This document shows, in pieces, positions 1 to 11,500 of a DNA stretch of 64,000 nucleotides. Position 1 is the first letter of the stretch, and the number at the start of each line of letters is the position of its first letter. The translations under genes and the position numbers were made by a program. Under the pieces are notes generated by a model. The model made no database searches and was not told the DNA's origin. It saw only the letters and a program-made list of their open reading frames with translations. The DNA is from Spirodela intermedia (lineage: Eukaryota > Streptophyta > Magnoliopsida > Alismatales > Araceae): contig LR746273.1 in NCBI GenBank assembly GCA_902729315.2, positions 1,307,001 through 1,371,000 on the forward strand, read 5' to 3'.

Positions 1-591
1 CCTATCAAAGAAAAGTAGCCGAAGACTAGTCCGAGGGGCTCCGATTGGAAGTTCGCTGGAGTGAAGAACATTCGTACTCAGGTGAGCTCCGTCCTGTAGG
101 ATGGGGGCTACTTTCCCGCATGGTATAGATAATGGTGGGTCCTCATGGAGGTCAACTGTGTCCACGTGCCGGCCAGTTGGCTGAGGCGGCGAACGAGTTG
201 AGAGCTCTCGCTGGCTGTCCGTTTGCTGACTTCCCCGTCGTTTAGCGCGGGCGGTCGCATCATTTATGAACTGCCCCCTGGAGCCGTCACCGGCGCCGAG
301 GGCAGAACCCTCGTGCCCAGCGCGTAGGTGGTTGACCATGGAGCTTCTCCATTTAATTTATTTACTGTCCTGTCTCCCTCTCTCTCTCTCTCTCCCTCTC
401 CCTCTCTCTCTCTCTCCACCATCCTCAGTGGGCAGTGGGTGGCACCGCATTTTATCTTCTCCGTGCTGTTGTTGGGAAAGCCCTAGAGAGAGAGAGAGAG
501 AGAGATAATAATGACTTTAAAGGATAGATTGAAGGATACGTACTCTCTCTGCTGTCCACTGGTGAACAGATACCTTGAGAACGAGGGATAA

Positions 592-601
<10 letters not shown>

Positions 602-649
<48 letters not shown>
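602..649. repeat. (GA)n microsatellite
   Basis: Uninterrupted GA repeat of about 48 bp. A shorter one lies at 485-506. Confidence 0.97.
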
Positions 650-652
<3 letters not shown>

Positions 653-858
653 CCACCGATAATGGTAACCGGTAGTCGATGTAGTTAAAAGATGTATAGG
701 AACGAGATACAGAGAGAGTAGCAAGCAACTCATAATGGTAACTGGTGGAGGGTAGATTTAAAGGACAGCCTACGTTGTCTCCTCCGCCCTGCATGCGGAT
801 ACGTACCATTTCCTCTTTTTTGACGATCAGCGTGGTTTGAGGAGAGATGGGGGCAGCG

Positions 859-862
<4 letters not shown>

Positions 863-941
<79 letters not shown>
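863..941. repeat. (GA)n microsatellite, about 79 bp
   Basis: Uninterrupted GA dinucleotide repeat, the longest in the window. It lies in the spacer upstream of the RRM gene. Confidence 0.98.
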
Positions 942-943
<2 letters not shown>

Positions 944-1150
944 AAAGCGCATACTTGACAGCCGTACTGAGATGGGAGACAGCGAGCCGGGGTCGGCATC
1001 ATCCAACCCACCACCCTCAGCGTTCTCTGGCTGCACGTGCGAGTTGGCACGTAGGTGCCGTATGCAGCGTGCATGCATGCACGGGATACGAAATAGGAGA
1101 TTATTCAATTCGTCATCCACCCATGCGAAGATAATTAGCGTAACGCCCCG

Positions 1151-1152
<2 letters not shown>

Positions 1153-1189
<37 letters not shown>
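1153..1189. repeat. (GA)n microsatellite
   Basis: GA repeat of about 37 bp, followed by a CT-rich stretch at 1210-1235 that could pair with it. Confidence 0.97.
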
Positions 1190-1191
<2 letters not shown>

Positions 1192-1591
1192 GTGAGACCC
1201 CAGATTTAAGACTCTCTCTCTCTTTTTCTCTCTAGATATATAGATGTATATCTAACAAACGAAAACCTTTTGCAGCGCTTGCCTTTTCTTGCCTCCCTTC
1301 ACACCGGGCATCCCCCACCTTTCTTACTCCTCCGTCTGTCCAGCAATGATTTCGTCCTCGCTGTTGTTGCTTCTGAGGCGACGGAGCGAGACCCAGGAAG
1401 GAGCTGTAGCCTGAGTTCTTCTTCCTTGATAACCAGCCGATCTTTGGCGTTTTCTTCCTTCCCCAGTACCTCTCCTCAGACACATATCAAAGTACTTTCA
1501 CAGACTCTCATACCCCCCACCTCCCTCTCTCTCTCGCCGATCTCGCCATCGTCTCCTCCTCTTTCTTCTCCACGGCAGCAGTGAGGAGCTC

Positions 1592-2767
1592 ATGGCGCAG
1601 CATCCGCAGAGGCAGCATCACACGGGTGGGGGGCCGTTCGGCGACACGACCTACACGAAGATCTTCGTCGGCGGGCTGGCATGGGAGACGCAGAGAGAGA
1701 CAATGCGGCGCTACTTCGACCAGTTCGGTGAGATCCAGGAAGCCGTCGTCATCAGGGACAAGACCACCGGCCGCTCCAAGGGCTACGGCTTCGTAAGCTT
1801 TTCCTCTTCTTCGTCTGCTGCCCTAATGAGGCCTGTCCCTTGCCAACAGATCTCCTTCTTCGCGCAGGTGACCTTCAAGGACGCAGAGTCGGCTCAGCGA
1901 GCTTGCCAAGACCCATCGCCGGTGATCGACGGAAGGAGGGCAAACTGCAACCTCGCCTCTCTTGGGGCCTCGACCCACAGCCGATCTCGCCCACCCACTC
2001 CCCAGCACGGTTCCTCTCGACCTTTGAAAAAGATTGCAAATATGGATGCTCTTCGATCTTCATGTTCTCTTGAAAAGTTTTCTCCAAATGCCCTCAGGGT
2101 TCAGGCGCTTCAGAGCTCCCTCCACAACCTATCATGCCCCCTCAACGCCCACGGCAGCGACCTTCTACCATCAACCCACGCATTACCCTCTGCCTTTCTC
2201 AGTTTGCGGGTAGAAACACGAGATCCCATGTTTCCTCCTCTTCTCCTTCTCTGAGTTCGTCTCACGGGATATGTTCTTACCAGGTACTCAGGTGGATTCT
2301 CTCAGGAGAACGTGTACCCCATGGTCTGCTAGTTTTCTGTTCTTTACTCATCTAGTATCGATTCGGAAGGAGCAATGCTGACGAAGGAAAAACCTTCCCG
2401 GCGATGGTTGCAGAGCTACTATGGAGTCTGCGGAGGTGGGCACAACCAGTTCTCCCCCTATTACGGCGCCGGAGCGGCGGAGCTGGGTGTCTTCCACAAT
2501 TTCTACCCCTACTACCCACAGATGCTGCAATACCCCTACTTGCCCCCGAGTTTTGGTGGCGGAATCCTCTCCACGCCGGCGACCGTGGCTTCCACTGCAG
2601 GTCAGAACTCTGCCGCCTCTTCCCCATTCCTGTCACTCCATCGCCGTCGCCGGTCTTTAATCTATCCGTTCACTGAAGTCGGTGGCAGCTGCTTGTCTGG
2701 TGCAGCAGGCGTGACCCCAGCCATCGGAACTGCTCCTTCCCAGTTCCCTGGAATAAACGCAGATTAG
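1592..2767 (+). CDS. RNA-binding protein with one RRM (RBM24/ARP1-like)
   Basis: A plant glycine/tyrosine-rich RNA-binding protein with one N-terminal RRM. RNP2 reads IFVGGL and RNP1 reads KGYGFVTF, which spans the first splice junction; the RRM covers about residues 22-95. The rest is Pro/Tyr/Ser-rich low complexity (repeated FYPYYP-like motifs), as in the ARP1/RBM24-like group, and probably unstructured. Inferred exons: 1592-1792, 1868-2009, 2098-2209, 2284-2323, 2414-2600 and 2709-2767, together 741 nt or 246 residues. Donors and acceptors are GT/AG with frame kept at each junction. The ATG follows a long pyrimidine-rich leader. The RRM exons are certain. The end of exon 2 and the 40-nt exon 4 rest on reading frame and on the resemblance of the tail to the family. 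The role in RNA metabolism is known only from the family. Confidence 0.82.
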
Positions 2768-3342
2768 AAACCTTTATCATAAGATAAAAATTACCAAGAA
2801 AGGAAAGAACGGAGGAATGGAATTCCCTTCTGTTCTTCCTTCGGGGTGGGCTGATTCTTCATCGTCGACGTCGTCATCGCCCTCATCAGTGATCATCATG
2901 CTGTCTCCATCGCCGTCGTTGTCGTAGGTGATTTCACTTTTTCTTTGTTTTCTTAGAATTTTATCTCGGGCATTATTTAGATTTATTCATGTATTTAAAA
3001 TCCTCCCCCCCGATCGCCGGAGGGAACAGATTTATCGTCGCCCTCTGGCATTCAGAGACGTGGGTCCGTTTTTGGGGAAACGCCCGTCTCAGCTCTTCGT
3101 CTTCTCCTTCTTCTTCCTCTTCCAGCGGAAGGGTTCGTCTGGACGTTTTTATGTCGCAGAACCCACCGGCAAGGTCGTATGGGCGGCGGACGCAGGGATT
3201 TCTCCGCCGCTCGACCATGTACTAGCTCATTTTTCTCCTTCTCTCTTCAATCCGTTGGTCATTCTTCGTTGTCAATTAACTAAGACGATTTTTTGTGGAC
3301 ATTGCCTCCGTGGTTATGATAAACTTATCCTGCCCATCATCT

Positions 3343-3344
<2 letters not shown>

Positions 3345-3375
<31 letters not shown>
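3345..3375. repeat. (CT)n microsatellite
   Basis: CT repeat of about 31 bp in the spacer between the RRM and NAC genes. Confidence 0.95.
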
Positions 3376-3376
<1 letters not shown>

Positions 3377-4397
3377 GACGCCGTGTGGAATGCAGAGGGG
3401 AGATCTGCCATGGAAGCCTTACAGTTACTGAGAGGAAGGGAATCCGAAGCCCAGGGTCGCTTTAAGAGCATGTTTCTCTGCAATGATCAATAGTCCCATC
3501 CCCCCACCTCTCTCTCTCTCTCTCTCTCCCTCTCTCTCTCCGGTCGCAACAGTGGATTTCTTTTTCATGGCCCTGCGCAAAGGAGAAGATGGCATGTGAA
3601 GAAGCAACGTGGGTAGGCAGTGCGTTGACTGACATAAACTGGTCAAAGAAGAGAGAGAAAGAGAGAGACAGAGAGAGAGACAGAGGGAGCATGAGCTTTT
3701 TGAAAAGCGAGCCTCGCGTACTGGCAGATAGGAATCAGCTGCCGGTCTAAGAAAAACGTAGAGGAGCCGGCGGTGTTCTCGGTGCGCAGGAGTATTGACC
3801 GAATAACGTCGACGTTTGACCGCTGTGGTCCCCCCCCCTCCCCTCACCATGTAGGTTAATGGATCAAATATCAGTCCCTTTCGCTGGCCTGGCCCCAAGT
3901 TCTTCGTAGAATGGAGGTCCAAATGGCTCAAAAACCTTAGTGTGATCGAATCATTGCCTTAATGGCCCGCTCATAGTTGACCGCCATGAACGGAGTCTAT
4001 TCCGTCTTCCCGTCTCTTCGGCGAGCCCTCTCTGATTCGTTCTCAGCTCAAACGAAAGGGAAGTCAGAAGGAAAGCAGTGGGTCTCGACGGAGAAGGCGA
4101 TGAAGACGAGGTGGCCCTTGTTGTGTTGACTATCAGCTTTCCCTTCTGCGCTCCACACCCTCATAGCCGTGGTAGCGGCGGCAGTGGAGGAGTGCTTCAA
4201 GCGTGGCAGTGGGTCCTTCCAATAGCAGGCGCTTCGTTGGGGATGTCGGCTATTACCGGGAGTTGTCCTCCCGATGGGGAGTCCAGGTTGTGCGGCGGCG
4301 GCGGGATGCTTCCGTTGTCGGCTACTACTGCCTCCTCCACGTAGTCAGTCGAGATGAGATCCAGTCGACAACGTGTTGCCGCTGAAGAGAGAGAGCA

Positions 4398-4423
4398 AGA
4401 GAGAGAGAGAGAGAGAGAGAGAG
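4398..4423. repeat. (GA)n microsatellite
   Basis: GA repeat of about 26 bp, downstream of the NAC gene's 3' end. Confidence 0.95.
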
Positions 4424-4803
4424 GATGGGAGGGGGTTAGGGGAAAGGAAGCTTCATGGTCTCTCCAAAGGAAGCTTCTCTGTCGGAATAGATGTATTGGG
4501 AGGCGCCTCTCCCTTTCCTGTCTTTTACGATGGTCTTCCCGGCCTTACTCTTCGTTCTTCTGCAGTCGATGGCGTTGGAAGGTCTCCTCCCTCTCTTTTC
4601 CTAGAATGATTGGGAATAGTTCATACATTGTTGGATCGTCAAATATAATTCTCTATCTCTTTCTCTCTCTTCTCCTGGAGATGGGTGACAGAGAGAACAA
4701 AGGCAACGGATGAGGGTCTCGATAACGAGGTTCTTGCCTTCTTCGTTCCGTTCTCCACGGAGTATTTATTGATCTGTATATGCGGACATGAATAGACAAT
4801 TAT

Positions 4804-6103
4804 TTAGTCAACGCTTGCGGATTGTCTACGGGACGTTGACGGTGAATCTGAATCCGGAGCTCTCGTAAAAGCCCAGAGATTCATGTCCGCCGGGTTGTAT
4901 TCCTGAGAGTCTCCGCCGCAGCCGCCGTAGAGCAGACCGTTGATGGTAGGGCAGAAACTGAAGGCAGCCTGCTCGGGGCAGCTCGATTGCCCGTTGAGGT
5001 GGGAAGCGACGAGCCTGTCCAGCGCCGCCCAGTCGTTGACTTCTGGCCCCTCGTTGTACCCCTGGTCAACGCTTAGCAGCACGTGGATACTATCTTGGAG
5101 GTAGCTCGACCGGCCGACGTGAGGCGAGCAATCGAACGGAAGCGATATCGCGCTCGGATTCTCGAGCGGGGGAAGCTTTGCTTGACTTTCCACGCTGGCT
5201 CCACGAGACGCGGTGACGGCGTAGCCACCGTCAGTGAGGATGGGGTTGACTATCGGGAACTCGTTCTCGTGCTTACAGGATCTAGAGAGGAACTGGATGA
5301 TCTGATCCAGTGTTCCTTCGCTGCAGGAGCGGAAAATCTCCTTCGTCTTGGCGGCGCCTGCTACAGATGAAGTGTTTTTCGAGCTACTACTCTCCGGAAT
5401 CCTATAATGGCTCTTCTTCTTGAACACCCGACAAACCACCCAGCCCTCCTCCGGCGTGTCCGTCTCTACCAGCTGGCTACAAGACTAAGCGATAATGGAC
5501 AGGATAAATAATCAAACGAATGAGCTCCGAGCCACGAAAAGAAAGACTGAGGAAGTCAACTCACAGAAGAATGGGAGCCGTCGTCTCGGCTCTCCTCGAG
5601 CCTGTATTCGTGCATGATCCAGTCTGACTTTTGGCCATTGGGGGCCCTTCCGCAGTAAAAAACAAGTGTCTTCCTCATTCCGATGCGTTTGACCCCGCCA
5701 TAGATGGCCTTGTCCCGACCAGTAGCCTTCCAGAACCCCGCCGCCGTCGCCCTGTTCGTCCTCGTCCCCGTTGGGTACTTCTTGTCCTTGTGGCTGAAGA
5801 AGTACCAGTCGTTCTGCGGCGCCGACCCGATCCTGCACTTCTCTGAGAGATCAAAACCATTCAGCCGGAGATTTCCTTCCATAACTGGAAACATTAACGG
5901 CGGTGGAATCGGAGATCCTCGCCTTGAATGTCCCACGGTTCGAGCCTGTTGAGGTCAACGTCTTTCATGATGTCCAAGTCGACCTTCTTGCCGGCGACCT
6001 TCTTTCTCAGGTAGTAGTCGAGGAGCTCCTCCTCCGTCGGATGGAAGCGGAACCCCGGCGGTACGCGAGACTCGCCGTTGACTGTGATGCTCATCTCCTC
6101 CAT
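4804..6103 (-). CDS. NAC transcription factor, NST/SND1 secondary-wall clade
   Basis: A NAC-domain transcription factor. The NAC domain covers about residues 13-175, with subdomain A ([19 protein letters not shown]), the motif [22 protein letters not shown], and WVVCRVFKK at its end. The leader [10 protein letters not shown] and the C-terminal motifs [25 protein letters not shown] and SQEYNP place it with NST1/NST2/SND1, the master switches for secondary-wall thickening in fibres. Exons on the minus strand: 6103-5923, 5842-5565, and about 5472 (or 5484) to 4804, giving 375 or 379 residues. The first intron appears to start with GC, not GT. One substitution stands out: a Cys codon at 5652-5654 in [10 protein letters not shown], where relatives have Lys. 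A TATA-like box lies at 6199-6205. The clade assignment comes from remembered motifs, not a tree. Confidence 0.9.
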
Positions 6104-6132
6104 CCCCGCACCAGAAGGGTAGAGAGATTGAA

Positions 6133-6162
6133 AGAGAGAGAAAAAGAGAGAGAGAGAGAGAG
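6133..6162. repeat. (GA)n tract in the NAC gene leader
   Basis: Slightly interrupted GA run; it reads CT-rich on the coding (minus) strand, between the TATA-like box and the ATG. Confidence 0.9.
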
Positions 6163-6198
6163 GACGAAGTGAGAAGGAAAGCCGCGGCGGCGAGGGGG

Positions 6199-6205
6199 TT
6201 TTATA
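6199..6205 (-). promoter_or_regulatory. TATA-like box of the NAC gene
   Basis: TATAAAA on the minus strand, about 96 bp upstream of the NAC start codon. The intervening leader carries a GA tract (about 6133-6162). Confidence 0.5.
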
Positions 6206-6426
6206 TGGAACCGGACGGAGAAAAACTGAGTTGCTTCGTTTCTGTCCATGCTTTGGCATGCTTCTTCTGAGTTGGCCTGGTTAGTTTTGCTGCGATGTGA
6301 ATCGCCACCAACTCTGTGCCGGTGAGGATGATGAAGAAGAAGGCAGGGAGAGAGAGAGAGCATGATGGTCCCACGTGAGATAATCAGTGGCTAGAGATGG
6401 GGAGATTTTGGTGCACGTGTGCATAT

Positions 6427-6465
<39 letters not shown>
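6427..6465. repeat. (GA)n microsatellite upstream of the NAC gene
   Basis: GA repeat of about 39 bp, upstream of the putative TATA box of the minus-strand NAC gene. Confidence 0.95.
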
Positions 6466-6469
<4 letters not shown>

Positions 6470-6729
6470 AGGAGGGCTTCGGGAGGAAGGGTTCCATCAG
6501 GAAGAACGACGGGCGACCTTAAAGACATGGGGACGTGGGCGGCGGAGCTGAAAGGGCCATCTTTTGCCGGGAGAGTCGCTAGTTTTCCCTCGCGGAAGCA
6601 ACCACCGCTGCAACGACGCCAACAGCAGCCACCGGGGGGATTTTTTTTGTGTTCGGAGACACCAAGTTCCTACCCACCACTCCCTCCCCTTCAGAAAACC
6701 TCTTTGACGCGATGGCGTCACGCCACTAA

Positions 6730-7480
6730 CACTCGAAGTGTTTTCTTAAAATAAAACGAATTATTATATATTTTTGAATTTCCATAACACCACAAAGAAA
6801 TTATTATATTTTTATTTTTATTATACAACCATTTAATTATATCTAATAAACGGTTGTGAATATATATATAATATGAATTTAAATAAGTTTATTATACTTT
6901 TTGGGGTTTTTTTAACCTTTTAGACTCTCTAATAACACCACAATAATATTTCTCGATATTTATTTATGGATAATATACATGGAATATTTTTTAAAAAAAT
7001 CACTGGCATTTAACTATTTGCTATGCTTCAACTTGCAAATGTGATGTGGGATTATTATTATTATTATACAATTATTTTAGTTTATCTGCTGGCGAAATAT
7101 GTCTAGGCTGTCCAACTAGAGCCATCCAAGGCGCTTAGTGCCAAATTAATATTAGAGGAATAACTTTAATGGGCGAAGCTCGCGTCAAATATAGGTGCAG
7201 CCCAACAAGATTTTTTGTATTGGGCCCGATAACTAATATATGAGCTCGATTAGGTATTGACAATGGGCTTACCCATTATAATATCATATAATATAAACCG
7301 ATTAACGGATTTTTATTTCAGAATTAATAAAGGGGTTAAGTTTTGGAGTTCGAATCTGTGAGATGTTATGGTTAGTCCCTCGTTTCTACACGTGCGAAAC
7401 CACGCGTGTGGCGTCTGGGTCTCACAAGTTTTATCCACTTATAATAAATAAAATAGAATTGGGCCAGATCTAAGCGTGCC
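6730..7480. other. AT-rich intergenic stretch, possibly with a repeat remnant
   Basis: Composition shifts sharply to AT-rich DNA with no coding potential. At about 7344-7360 a sequence close to a pol III B-box (AGTTCGAATC) occurs, followed by an imperfect palindrome around 7390-7410 and an AT-rich tail. This could be a short interspersed element remnant, but no A-box or target-site duplication could be confirmed. Confidence 0.3.
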
Positions 7481-8565
7481 GGCCCATGTTCTGTTGGGCC
7501 CAGCCCGTTGAGCCTGCGCTGATCGCGTTCGCTGCCGTTTGATCGACGGAAGATTATCTCAGAAGAACACGTATGAGAGTTTTCAGCCGTCCGATCTCAT
7601 CTCGATGGCATATCCCGTTCCCTCGTGTTGACTGTCTTGGTGACGGCTCTTGAGGTTTGCAGAGAGATCCTTCTCCACTCCCTGCCCTAGGGTGGTAGCA
7701 CTATTTCCTCCACCTCCACCACCACCATCACCGGAGCCCGGACACCTGCAAACGGGAAGGTAGGTCCGCCGGTAACGAAATCGCCTCTTCCTCCACCTTG
7801 CCTCTCCTCCCTCATCGCCAGCACCACCATGGCCCTTGCCTCTTTGCCCACTTATTCGAAAGTAGACGAGCTTTCGTCGGAGGGATGTTGAAGGGTCTGT
7901 GGAACTGAGGAAAGGGGCCATGAGGCGGCGGGGAAAATCGTTCCTGCCCGCCTTTTTGACGGGTTACCTTCATCTGAGATGGATCGTTTGTAGATCGGAT
8001 TTCTATAAACGGATAAATCTGGAAAAAAATGTGTCTCGTGCCAGATTATTATGGTTCCTCGGCGGACTCCACTTCCGGATTGGGTAATGTGGATTATAAC
8101 AGCAGTACTGTGGCGAGGTTGTCAGTAAGAAATGTTTTAGGGTTTGCATAGCTTCTCTTTCTACAGTTTTTGTCATGCTTTCGGATGTGTTTTCTTGAAA
8201 AAGGTTACAAATTTCGTTATACACTCTTGGTGGCCAGTTTATCCTCTGTAAACATTAGGAAAACCAGTGAGATGCAGTGCCCTCACGATTTTTTGTCTGA
8301 TCGCCTCACGGGATAAATTTAGAGTTGCGAATTTTGGTGCTTTTCTCGATCTCATTCCCAAGACTTTTGTCTTTTGAGCTAACATAAGTGATTCAAGCCA
8401 ATTCCGGTCAGCGATTCCTCATGTGTAGTCTGGATTGTCCATGTTTGCCATTTCATAATACGCACATCTCTGATTGCTCTTATTTCCCTGTTTCACAACT
8501 CCTGTTCATGCATGCAGGCGATTATATGGTGGTCTGTAGCTGATGATAAGAGTCAGGATCTGACT
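7481..8565 (+). promoter_or_regulatory. Promoter and 5' leader (probable leader intron) of the LIF2-like gene
   Basis: TGGGCC/GGCCCA elements (site II type, common in promoters of housekeeping and RNA-handling plant genes) cluster at about 7460-7512. A GC-rich leader-like stretch follows at about 7550-7900, then an AT-rich intron-like stretch ending in a good acceptor (TGCAG) at about 8517, just before the coding exon. The leader intron is inferred from composition and that acceptor; the donor was not fixed. Confidence 0.45.
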
Positions 8566-11500
8566 ATGGCTGATCACGGGTTAGGTGAAGTGGAAGAGCA
8601 GGTTGATCTCGATGGTGACAATGACATAGAGGAAATGATGGACGATGAAGCAGAAGATCCTGTGGAGGACGATGATTTCAGGAAAGAAGGAGATGAATAT
8701 GCGGAGCTGCCACATGGTTCTGAGGGGGAAGAAAATGGTTCAGAGGGAGAAGACCATGGCTTTGCCGCTGATGTCCGTGGCTCCGAAGGTGAGAGCCAGG
8801 ACAATGTGTCGCCATCGGAGGTAGATAATGACGTATCAAGCGCTTCAAAGAACGAAGGGGAGACTACGCGATCAAAAGGCGAGGATGAGAGGCTGAAGTA
8901 TGCCGAATTGCTCGCTCTTCCTCCTCATGGATCTGAAGTCTTTATTGGTGGGATTCCCCGCAACGCAACAGAAGAAGATTTGAGGGGACTTTGTGAACCG
9001 TTTGGTGAAATTTTTGAGGTTTGAATGACTAGTACTTTTTTTGGTTCTTCATAATGGTTTCTTTATTTGGGTGGTTGTGAGATTTGAAACTCCAACAGGT
9101 GAGGTTGATGAAGGACAAGGACAAAAAGGAAAACAAGGGCTATGCTTTCATAACGTTTACGTCGAAGGATGCTGCTCAGAAAGCTGTTGATGAGATTCAT
9201 GATAAAGAGTATCAGGTTCCGCGGCATAGCCTGCTTCATCTTTAGTTCCTCATGCAATAGTTTCATGCAGTCATTTGAAGTAAATGTTAATTGGTTCTGC
9301 GGCAATTGGTTTTTTTTCCACCAGGGTAAAACTTTAAGGTGTTCTCAGTCTCAATCTAAGCATCGGCTATTCATTGGGAACATTCCAAAGAGTATGAATG
9401 AAGACGATATGAAGAGAATACTTGAAGAAAATGGTCCTGGAGTTGAAAATATTGAATTTCTAAAGGTGGATTTGCTGTGAGAAAGTCAATTAGCTTGATG
9501 TCTCCGGGTTCTGCTTGCCCATCTCACTATTACTGCCTGCTGATTGCTGCAGGATCCTGTCAATCCGAGCCGAAACCGTGGATTTGTCTTTGTGGAGTAC
9601 TATAATCATGGCTGTGCTGACTATTCACGACAGAAAATGTCAGTTGCAAGCTTCAAGCTGGAAGGTACAAAGCCTACTGTCAGCTGGGCCGACCCCAAGA
9701 ACTCTACCGATTCTTCTGCCTCTTCTCAGGTGAAGTAAATCAACTAAATGTTTGAAATCCATGTAGTCGTAATTTTCAACTGAAAACATCCATCCCTTTT
9801 TTATGAAAACCAAAAATTCTCAACCAATTTTCGCCAGTCGTTTATGTAAGTTGTGTCATACTAACAGACTACAGTATAGGATGAAGTATCTATTTGGAAT
9901 CATTTATATGTTGAACTGGATTTCGGGGTCTATACAATCTGAGATGACATAATTTCACTTTACGCTCCCCGTGAATGAGATCTTTTTTTATTTAGTTCTC
10001 TTTCGGATGACTGCGAATGTTATTTACTGCCAAAGAAATGTCTTACTTAAAGATCTTGATGTACTGCTGCTGTGACTCTCTTCCCTCTACAAATTTTCTT
10101 GATTTTTGCGTTATTTCTAGGGAAATGTATTAGATGGTACGGAATACTTTGGTCCAAACTCAATCAGAGTCTAGGGCGTGGAAATTCAACAAAATAGTAT
10201 ACACAGTTGATTTATCCAATAGAATTTTTTTCTTGATAGTATTTGAGATTCTTTTTAATTGAATAAAATGAAGTAGAAAGTTTCTCCTCGCACTCTTTAC
10301 CTTTATTTGTACATTGTAAACTCAATGTTTGGTCTCGTCTCAAAACTCAGGAACAGCGAAAATACAGACTCTCTATTATGGCGCTGAAGTTAGGAGCTGC
10401 TTTAAACTCACTTATGAAATGCACTTGCTTCACACGTGATAAGTTAGTATTTTTACAGTAGTGCAGAGAGAGTTGGAAGAAATGTATGTTTTTAATGATT
10501 TACCAAAAATACGATGGTACTTAACATTCACTTTACATTTGCCAATGGAGCAAAAGAATTACAATCATAATGCCTTGATAATGAAAAGACTGAGGGTTGA
10601 AATCTTCATTTTACGGTAAGTGGTCCACTGGATGTTTACTAACTTCAGTATTTTTTTGCTGAATAATGTTTTTATGAAATGGGTTAGTCACGAGCCATAT
10701 CATCTCGTGGTTATCAGGCTTTAGTCTCTCCTGTGGAGTGCACCTCTTGAATTCTCGTGACTTGTTTTAGTCTGTATCCTATTTGATTGGGCTATGAAAA
10801 CCTTGAGATTTGTTTATCGGCTATTTTTACATTTGGTAGGTCGTCTCTTCTCCATAATTATTTCACTGTCTCTAAGGCCATCCGGGATATCCTGTTGGCC
10901 TATTAGTTGTTCTTTGTTGAATTTTCTGTCCCAGGTTCTTGCCCTTGGGTTCATGATAATGATGGTGAACTGGGGCCCTCTCCATTTCCCCATTCACAAT
11001 TAGCTTGTTGATTTTATTTACTTTTTTCTCCATATTTTATAGGGATATTTTTATCTACTTTTCCCCCGTATTCAGTTATTCCTAGTTCAGTCCCTTCTCT
11101 TTCGCTCATTTCTCTACACTTGCCGTTCTTTGTCAGCCACATTAAACTTCAGCAAGTATAGCGCATTGTAGACGTGGAATCGTGGGCATGAAGTCTTGAA
11201 AATTGACCTGCCAGCGATTATATGACTGACCAATTTCAAGTGCATTGAAAGACCTCTTATATCTTTAGTGGTATTTAGCTAGTCATCAGTGCTCCTAGTC
11301 TTTCTGCTCTTGATGTATGCCCATCTTCTTTGGAATTCAGTCATAGGACCAAGTGCCCGTGCCATCTCTCTCTCTCTCTATACACGTACTTGGAAAAAAG
11401 GAGTAGAATATTTCTGATAGGATCATTCGACCCATTGGAAGAGGAAGAGAGCAATCTTCTTCATCCGGGATAATCGAAAGTTGCCAACGTGGAGCCTTTC

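Larger units (their letters stand above)
1..1591. other. Intergenic region and 5' leader of the RRM gene, rich in (GA)n
   Basis: No convincing gene is seen here. The open frames in this stretch are translations of GA/CT repeats (Glu-Arg or Leu-Ser runs). Four long GA tracts lie between 480 and 1190. From about 1240 the + strand is pyrimidine-rich up to the ATG at 1592, which fits a transcribed leader of the downstream RNA-binding protein gene. Confidence 0.6.
2768..4803. other. 3' flank of the RRM gene and spacer to the NAC gene
   Basis: Both flanking genes end into this spacer (convergent). It holds CT tracts (3345-3375, about 3510-3540), a GA tract (4398-4423), and pyrimidine-rich and GC-rich stretches. 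The short open frames have no recognisable domain. Some of 2768-2930 is probably 3' UTR of the RRM gene. Confidence 0.5.

Noticed and set aside
452-1235. Many overlapping frames rich in Glu-Arg, Leu-Ser or Arg-Glu on both strands
   Set aside because: They are translations of GA/CT microsatellites and lack any domain; similar artefacts occur near every tract in the window.
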